Shown piece after piece: positions 59,801-64,000 of a DNA stretch of 64,000 nt; within the stretch, counting starts at the first letter, position 1, and each line of letters starts with the position of its first letter. The stretch is from contig JBGSPI010000139.1 in assembly GCA_041738715.1 (NCBI GenBank), positions 62,001-126,000 on the forward strand, in the 5' to 3' direction. A program made the position numbers and the translations under genes. The notes under the pieces were generated by a model. That model had not been told where the DNA came from, did no database searches, and saw only the letters and a program-made list of their open reading frames with translations. This stretch comes from Chamaesiphon sp041738715 (GTDB lineage Bacteria > Cyanobacteriota > Cyanobacteriia > Cyanobacteriales > Chamaesiphonaceae).

Positions 59801-61595
59801 GCAGGAGCTAGGGCAGAAAGAAGCACAGCAACAGCAGCCCAATGGGTTCCATGCCCCAGCCGCTACACAGGTGGTCTCAGGAACAGCAGCAGACGCACCA
59901 GCACCAGCAGCAGCAAATGCCCCAGCAGCAGGCGACTGGGCCACCCCAGGTCAGTTCCTTCCGCCAAGTGCCTTTGAGCTGGCTGCTGCTGGTGTCGTGT
60001 GTGGTGCTGAGGGTGCTGTGCCTGCAGCAACAGGGCAGCCAGTACAGGTGCATGAGTCACATGAGCAGGAGCAACAGGCAGAGCCTATGATTGATGATTG
60101 GCAGCAACAGCAGGAGCAACTGCGGCAACAGCAACAGCAGGAGCAATTGTTGCAGCAGCAGCAACAGCAGGAGCAATTACTGCGGCAGCAGCAGCAGCAA
60201 CAGCAGGAGCAATTACTGCGGCAGCAGCAGCAGCAACAGCAGGAGCAGTTACTGCGACAGCAGCAGCAGCAACAGCAGGAGCAGTTACGGCTGCAGCAAC
60301 AGCAGGAGCAGCTGCGGCAGCAGCAACAGCAGGAACGGTTAAGGCGGCAGCAGCAGCAGCATCAAGCTGAGCCTCGGTTCTCCCTTGGCCTTGATGGCTT
60401 TGATGATGGGCTTGGCTTCCTGAGTCATGCTGGAGCCTCAAGGGACATTGCTGCCGCTGACAACAGGCAGCAGCAGCAGACCATACCCCCTGAACACCAG
60501 CTGGCTCAACAGCCTGCCAGTGGGAGCTTTGGGGCCGCAGCAGCAGCAGCAGCTGGTGGTGGTGGTGGTGGTGGTGGTGGTGGTGGAGCCCTGTCACTGC
60601 TTGATGAGGGTGATGACTTTGGTTTCACCTTCAGCAAGTCAGGTGGCCCCCAGCCCTCTGCAACAGCAGCCACACAGCAGTCTGCTATGCAGCCAGCTGG
60701 TGCAAACCCCTTCCTTGACCTGGATGATGAGGATGTTGGTGGGTCTTTTGCAGACCAGCCCAGCACTGCACTGCAGCCAGGTCCTGGTGGGCCAGGGTTG
60801 AAGGGCACAACCTCACATCCTGTGGGGGTGCAGGGTTCAGGGCTGTACACGCAAGCACACCGGGTGTCATCTCGCTACGGCAGTATGTTTGGTGGTCACG
60901 CCATTGCCAGCAGTGCAGCAGCAGGCAGTGGTGCAGCACAGGCTGCAGCAGCAGGCTCAGGTGGCGCCGACACACCAGGCTCACCCTCAGCAGCCACAGC
61001 CAGCCACACTGCAGGGGAGGAGGCCGTGAGCCATGACGACATCTACAAGAGCTTTGGACTCGGCCGCGCCACAAACAAGTATGGTGCAAACGCGGGGCTT
61101 CTTGCAGGCCTTGCCCCTGTCAGGGCGCGGCAGGGGGCCGATGATGAACTCACCAGGTGGCTGGAGCACACCTCCGCAGTGGCAGCACAACAGCAGCAGC
61201 AGAGCCAGCCTCCTCGACGACAGGCTTCTGCTGCAGGAGCAGGGGGTGCTCGGGTGCAACCTGCGGCGAGCAGCAGCCCTAGGCATGACACGTCAGGGAC
61301 CAGTAGTGCAGCCCCCGAAGCACCACCCCCACCACCACCACCAGCTTCAGCCGCACCGTCAGTGCCGCCCTCACGACCACCCGCACCACCACCACCCCCG
61401 CCTGAGGAGGTCCAACAGCCACCACCGCGAGGTGCAGGCCCTGCACAGCAGACAAGCCAGCTGCTGAGCTTCAAGATAGCCCAGCCCAACCAACGTGTTC
61501 TTGGCAGGGGCGCAGCGGGCAGCAGCAGCAGCAGGAGCCCCGGCAGCAAGGGTGGGGCTGCTGCCAGCAGCTCGCCAGAGCCCCCGGCAGTGTAG
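56890..61595 (+). CDS. Large poly-Gln/Pro-rich protein of unknown function, five exons
   Basis: Exons are 56890-58104, 58336-58632, 58900-59034, 59195-59320 and 59547-61595. All four introns are phase 0 with GT-AG ends, giving about 1273 residues and a TAG stop. The start is uncertain (the frame is open to 56875; ATG at 56890). The N-terminal part is Ala-rich with a basic NLS-like SRKRRRKG and a helical segment, SQAFKLLSMFLSRQKHAQEA. The middle exons encode helical sequence (DLAQMRDKSFDEDMIVSAAQ). The last exon holds a long Gln tract with EQLLRQQQQQQQ units, a poly-Gly run, a short ordered-looking motif DDIYKSFGLGRATNKYGANA and a PPPPPPP-rich tail. No known domain was recognised. Confidence 0.65.
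60100..60362. repeat. Coding minisatellite (36-base Gln-rich unit)
   Basis: Tandem units of about 36 bases encode EQLLRQQQQQQQ. Three are nearly identical (about 60171-60280), flanked by shorter variants (EQLRQQQQ, EQLRLQQQQ, ERLRRQQQQ). They lie inside the last exon of the poly-Gln gene and keep its frame. Confidence 0.85.
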
Positions 61596-63357
61596 CCGCA
61601 GTGCTTGGGTAGGGGGTGGTTCAGGCAGCAAAGCAGCACAACCCTAGGCCTTGCACATGCTATGTTTCGCCTGAACCCATGACATGCATCTGGCACTGTC
61701 CATGTGCATCAAAAGCAGTGTGTCTTTGGCTTGAGCACTCTTTCACGTGGTGTGGGTTGGGCCAACACCTGCATGCGTTGCTGCTTGGCACATGCCGCCG
61801 ACATTGGAGTGTGTTTGTATCTGTGTGCAGCACCCAGTGACTGTCTAATTGCAAGCCCCCTAGTGACTCTGCCATGTACTTGTGGTGATGTACGGGTGTG
61901 CAAAGTGACACACATTGAGCCTATCAGGCTGTCAAGGTCGCATGGTGCTTGCCGTGCTTATGTGTGCATGTCAGGTGTTGGGCACTTCTTGGTTTGTTTA
62001 GTACACTTCTCTCATGCCACAAGTGTGCAAAACACACATGTGTGTGTCGTGCAAGCATGCATAATTATCCCTTGTAAGGCATACTGGGCCGTATGTTGCC
62101 ATGGTGCTGCCAAGTGTGGTCATACTTGAATGTATTTATCTGTGACCCTCAAGCCTGTAGGCGTTGTTGCTAAGCAGGGGCCCGTCACACTGTGATGTCT
62201 CAACTATTCTCTGCTCCCAGTTCAACTGAGCTGTATGAGTGTATGTAGCATGCTCCATTCTTTGGGTTTTACAGCAGTGGCTCACTGCTACAGGGCGTTT
62301 TTGTGATACACATGATGGCGCCACCACAGGGTGCACACATGGCACCAGCTTGCTGCAACCAACAGTGTTGGGCGCATGAGATAGGTGATGATGGGTTCAT
62401 ACTGTTTACTGCTGTAATTGCCGCTCCACGAGCCCTGGATCCAAAGGTTTCCAGTATTACTCCTTGACCGACTTTTAGAGGCTCGGCTTGAGGAAGCGCA
62501 GTCATGTTGCCAGTACAAGCTTTGACCTCCTTCACTATGCAGACTGCTGGTTGAGACCCCTTCACTGAAACCAGGGATTGTCAATACCTCATTCTGCCAG
62601 GGACCTCTGCAGGCCTTTGACAAGGCTTACTCAGCCAACTGAACCATGGGCAGCAACTGCACCCGGTGCTGACAGCAACAATCAGGCTAGACACCAGCAC
62701 ACACCCTGGCACACTGTGTTGCACACAACCAGCTGAGCACCACTCAGCTGTAACCCTTGACCCAACACAACAACAACACACAGGATGATACGCCAGCCAA
62801 ACGTGCTGGCCAGCAGTCACGCGGCATTGCTTTGCACAATTGCTCCTTTGCTGACAGAGTATACGTAGTTCACACTAGCCCTGAGTACAGCAAATCACAA
62901 AGCCGCCTCCATGACCGCTTTGACAACGTGACCGCCACGTGTGGTGTGGATGCAGATGGTGTGCAGCACACATGCTCATTGAGTGTGCTGGGCGCAATGC
63001 AGCTACATGTCCCAGTATACATGACATTGGCACACCGGGGCCAATGGGGCAGCAGTATGCCCTTCTACTGGATGACTCATGTACACTCACAGCCTTACAG
63101 TCAAACTATGAACCAAAGATCAGTGCAGCCACACACACATAAAGATTGGCACACGCGATTCGTGACTTCGAAAGCACCTTACCATGTGCCCACCACTTTC
63201 TGCTGCAAACTGGAGTGGAGAAGGATGGAATGGATAGCCTGCAGTGGGTAACCCAGTGTGGAGCTCATAACTGTTGACAACCAACCTGTGTCACCAGCTG
63301 AGTTCATAGGATGTGTGGTCTGCACTGCACAGTCGGACGGACGAACCACTGCCTGAG
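61596..63357. other. Unassigned spacer, including probable 3-prime UTR
   Basis: No gene is supported. A TGTAA word at 62073-62077, about 480 bases after the poly-Gln gene stop, is a candidate green-algal polyadenylation signal. Short reading frames show no family resemblance. Confidence 0.45.
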
Positions 63358-64000
63358 CTACTTTGGTTTGGCTGCTGCCCTGACTGCTATATCTGGCAGA
63401 TGCACCCTCCCCACATGGCCTATGCTGCCGGCACTACTGCCTGCTTTCACTGTTGCTGCTGCTGCTGCACCAAAGCCCGCTGTCTGAAGCATCCCTGCAG
63501 TATGTGTGGCCGGCCTGGTGGGTGGCCCAGAATTGAGCAGCCCAGAGCTGGTTGACTGCAGAGAGCTGCGCCTGCCTGCTGTCACCTCCCAGTGCTCGTG
63601 GTCGTCCCCGTGGCTGCTGGTGCTGCTGCCTGTGGCCCTGCTGCCCCGCCTGACCTGTGCGCTGTGTGCAACACCACCAGCACCGCTTGCCAAGCTGACC
63701 CCAGCAGACTTCTTATCTCCGTGGTTGCTGCTGGTGCTGGCAGTGGCCCTGCTGCGGCGCACCTCGGTGCCCCCCGGGGCTGGCTGCCAGCTGCTGCTGC
63801 TGCTGCTGCTGCTGCTGGCAAGTCTGCCTGCGCTGCCATCTCCGCTGCCGGGCGCTCGTGTGCCCTTGGGGCTGCTGGGCTCACGTGCAGGAGTGGCCCG
63901 GCCAGAGGTGGGCAGGGATCGAGCTGGAGTCAGGCCAGACCCTGCTGCTGGCACTGCTGCTGACCAGTTGGCCTTGCTGCCAGCCTCACAAGGCTTTACT
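63358..64000 (-). CDS. C-terminal part of a Ser/Ala/Gly-rich protein, cut by the window edge
   Basis: A minus-strand frame is open from the right edge (KANWSAAVPAAGSG near 63950-63985) to a stop at 63358. It is rich in Ser, Ala, Gly and Thr, contains a run of nine Ser, and has two related segments, RRSRATASTSSNHGD and RRGSRATGSSTSSHGD. The composition suits a disordered tail of an algal protein. No domain is visible, and it may contain unrecognised introns. Confidence 0.4.
   Translation of the reverse strand, partial: VKPCEAGSKANWSAAVPAAGSGLTPARSLPTSGRATPAREPSSPKGTRAPGSGDGSAGRLASSSSSSSSSWQPAPGGTEVRRSRATASTSSNHGDKKSAGVSLASGAGGVAHSAQVRRGSRATGSSTSSHGDDHEHWEVTAGRRSSLQSTSSGLLNSGPPTRPATHTAGMLQTAGFGAAAAATVKAGSSAGSIGHVGRVHLPDIAVRAAAKPK

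Noticed and set aside
59669..60597. Minus-strand Ala/Val-rich frames opposite the poly-Gln exon
   Set aside because: They are the reverse complement of CAG repeats. The plus-strand exon has matching splice phases and a proper stop.

Overview
The window is two unrelated genomes joined end to end. Bases 1 to about 33,460 are cyanobacterial. Genes are dense and intronless, often with Shine-Dalgarno sites. The highly iterated palindrome GCGATCGC and its GATC core recur throughout. Markers include ycf35, ycf46, ycf20, a ycf55-like gene, an NblR-like regulator, an SLH iron-uptake porin and PilB. The lineage could be a Chamaesiphon-like filament-free or similar GATCG-rich cyanobacterium, but this is a guess. 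Bases about 33,461 to 64,000 are nuclear DNA of a green alga. Evidence is GT-AG introns with matching phases, CAG/CTG-rich coding sequence giving poly-Gln, poly-Ser and poly-Ala, long untranslated spacers, an octotricopeptide-type organelle RNA factor and a plastid-type DUF819 protein. The style resembles Chlamydomonadales such as Haematococcus (inference). HIP1 sites stop at the boundary. The join lies at the end of a (CACCTAA)n tandem repeat just after pilB, where pilT and pilC would be expected. An assembly chimera of a mixed culture or environmental sample is the simplest reading; transfer between genomes is much less likely.

Cyanobacterial layout. 158-4225: porin, CAP-domain protein, DUF937 protein, tRNA-Arg(CCU) and a DUF218 protein. 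4300-8700 (minus): proB, a YqeG-type phosphatase, mltG overlapped by a DUF3727 gene, and ruvA. 8813-13096 (minus): a branched-chain amino-acid-type binding lipoprotein, a two-repeat CRISPR-like unit, DUF948 and YtxH proteins, a WecA/TagO-like sugar-phosphate transferase and a Zur-like Fur regulator. 13269-17134 (plus): purS, purQ, yraN, a nitrogenase-C-terminus-family small protein and lysS. 17179-25912: an nblR-like regulator (minus), a ribbon-helix-helix protein, ycf46-like ATPase, ycf35, a UPF0182 membrane protein (minus), a DUF3685/ycf55-like protein and ycf20. 26012-29490: the classic rpmH-rnpA-PH-yidC-khpB-DUF177 string for ribosome, RNase P and membrane-protein biogenesis. 29664-33306: gnd and pilB. 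Short tandem repeats (GGGAAAA, CCCCAGT, GGGTTTA, CACCTAA) fill many spacers.

Algal layout. 33,461-37,668 is mostly repeat-rich non-coding DNA, with CTGTG-rich and CAG tracts. 37,669-41,460 (plus): an OPR-like protein in three visible exons. 43,061-about 47,210 (plus): a GT32-type DXD glycosyltransferase with a membrane anchor and an apparent one-base frameshift. 49,021-52,367 (minus): a two-exon, 995-residue DUF819 membrane protein with a large repeat-bearing insert. 53,016-56,143 (plus): a complete seven-exon, 369-residue GldA-like iron-type dehydrogenase. 56,890-61,595 (plus): a five-exon poly-Gln protein of unknown function whose introns are all phase 0. A Ser-rich reading frame runs off the right edge. 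Gene models in this half were built by eye from splice sites and phase and have not been checked against transcripts.
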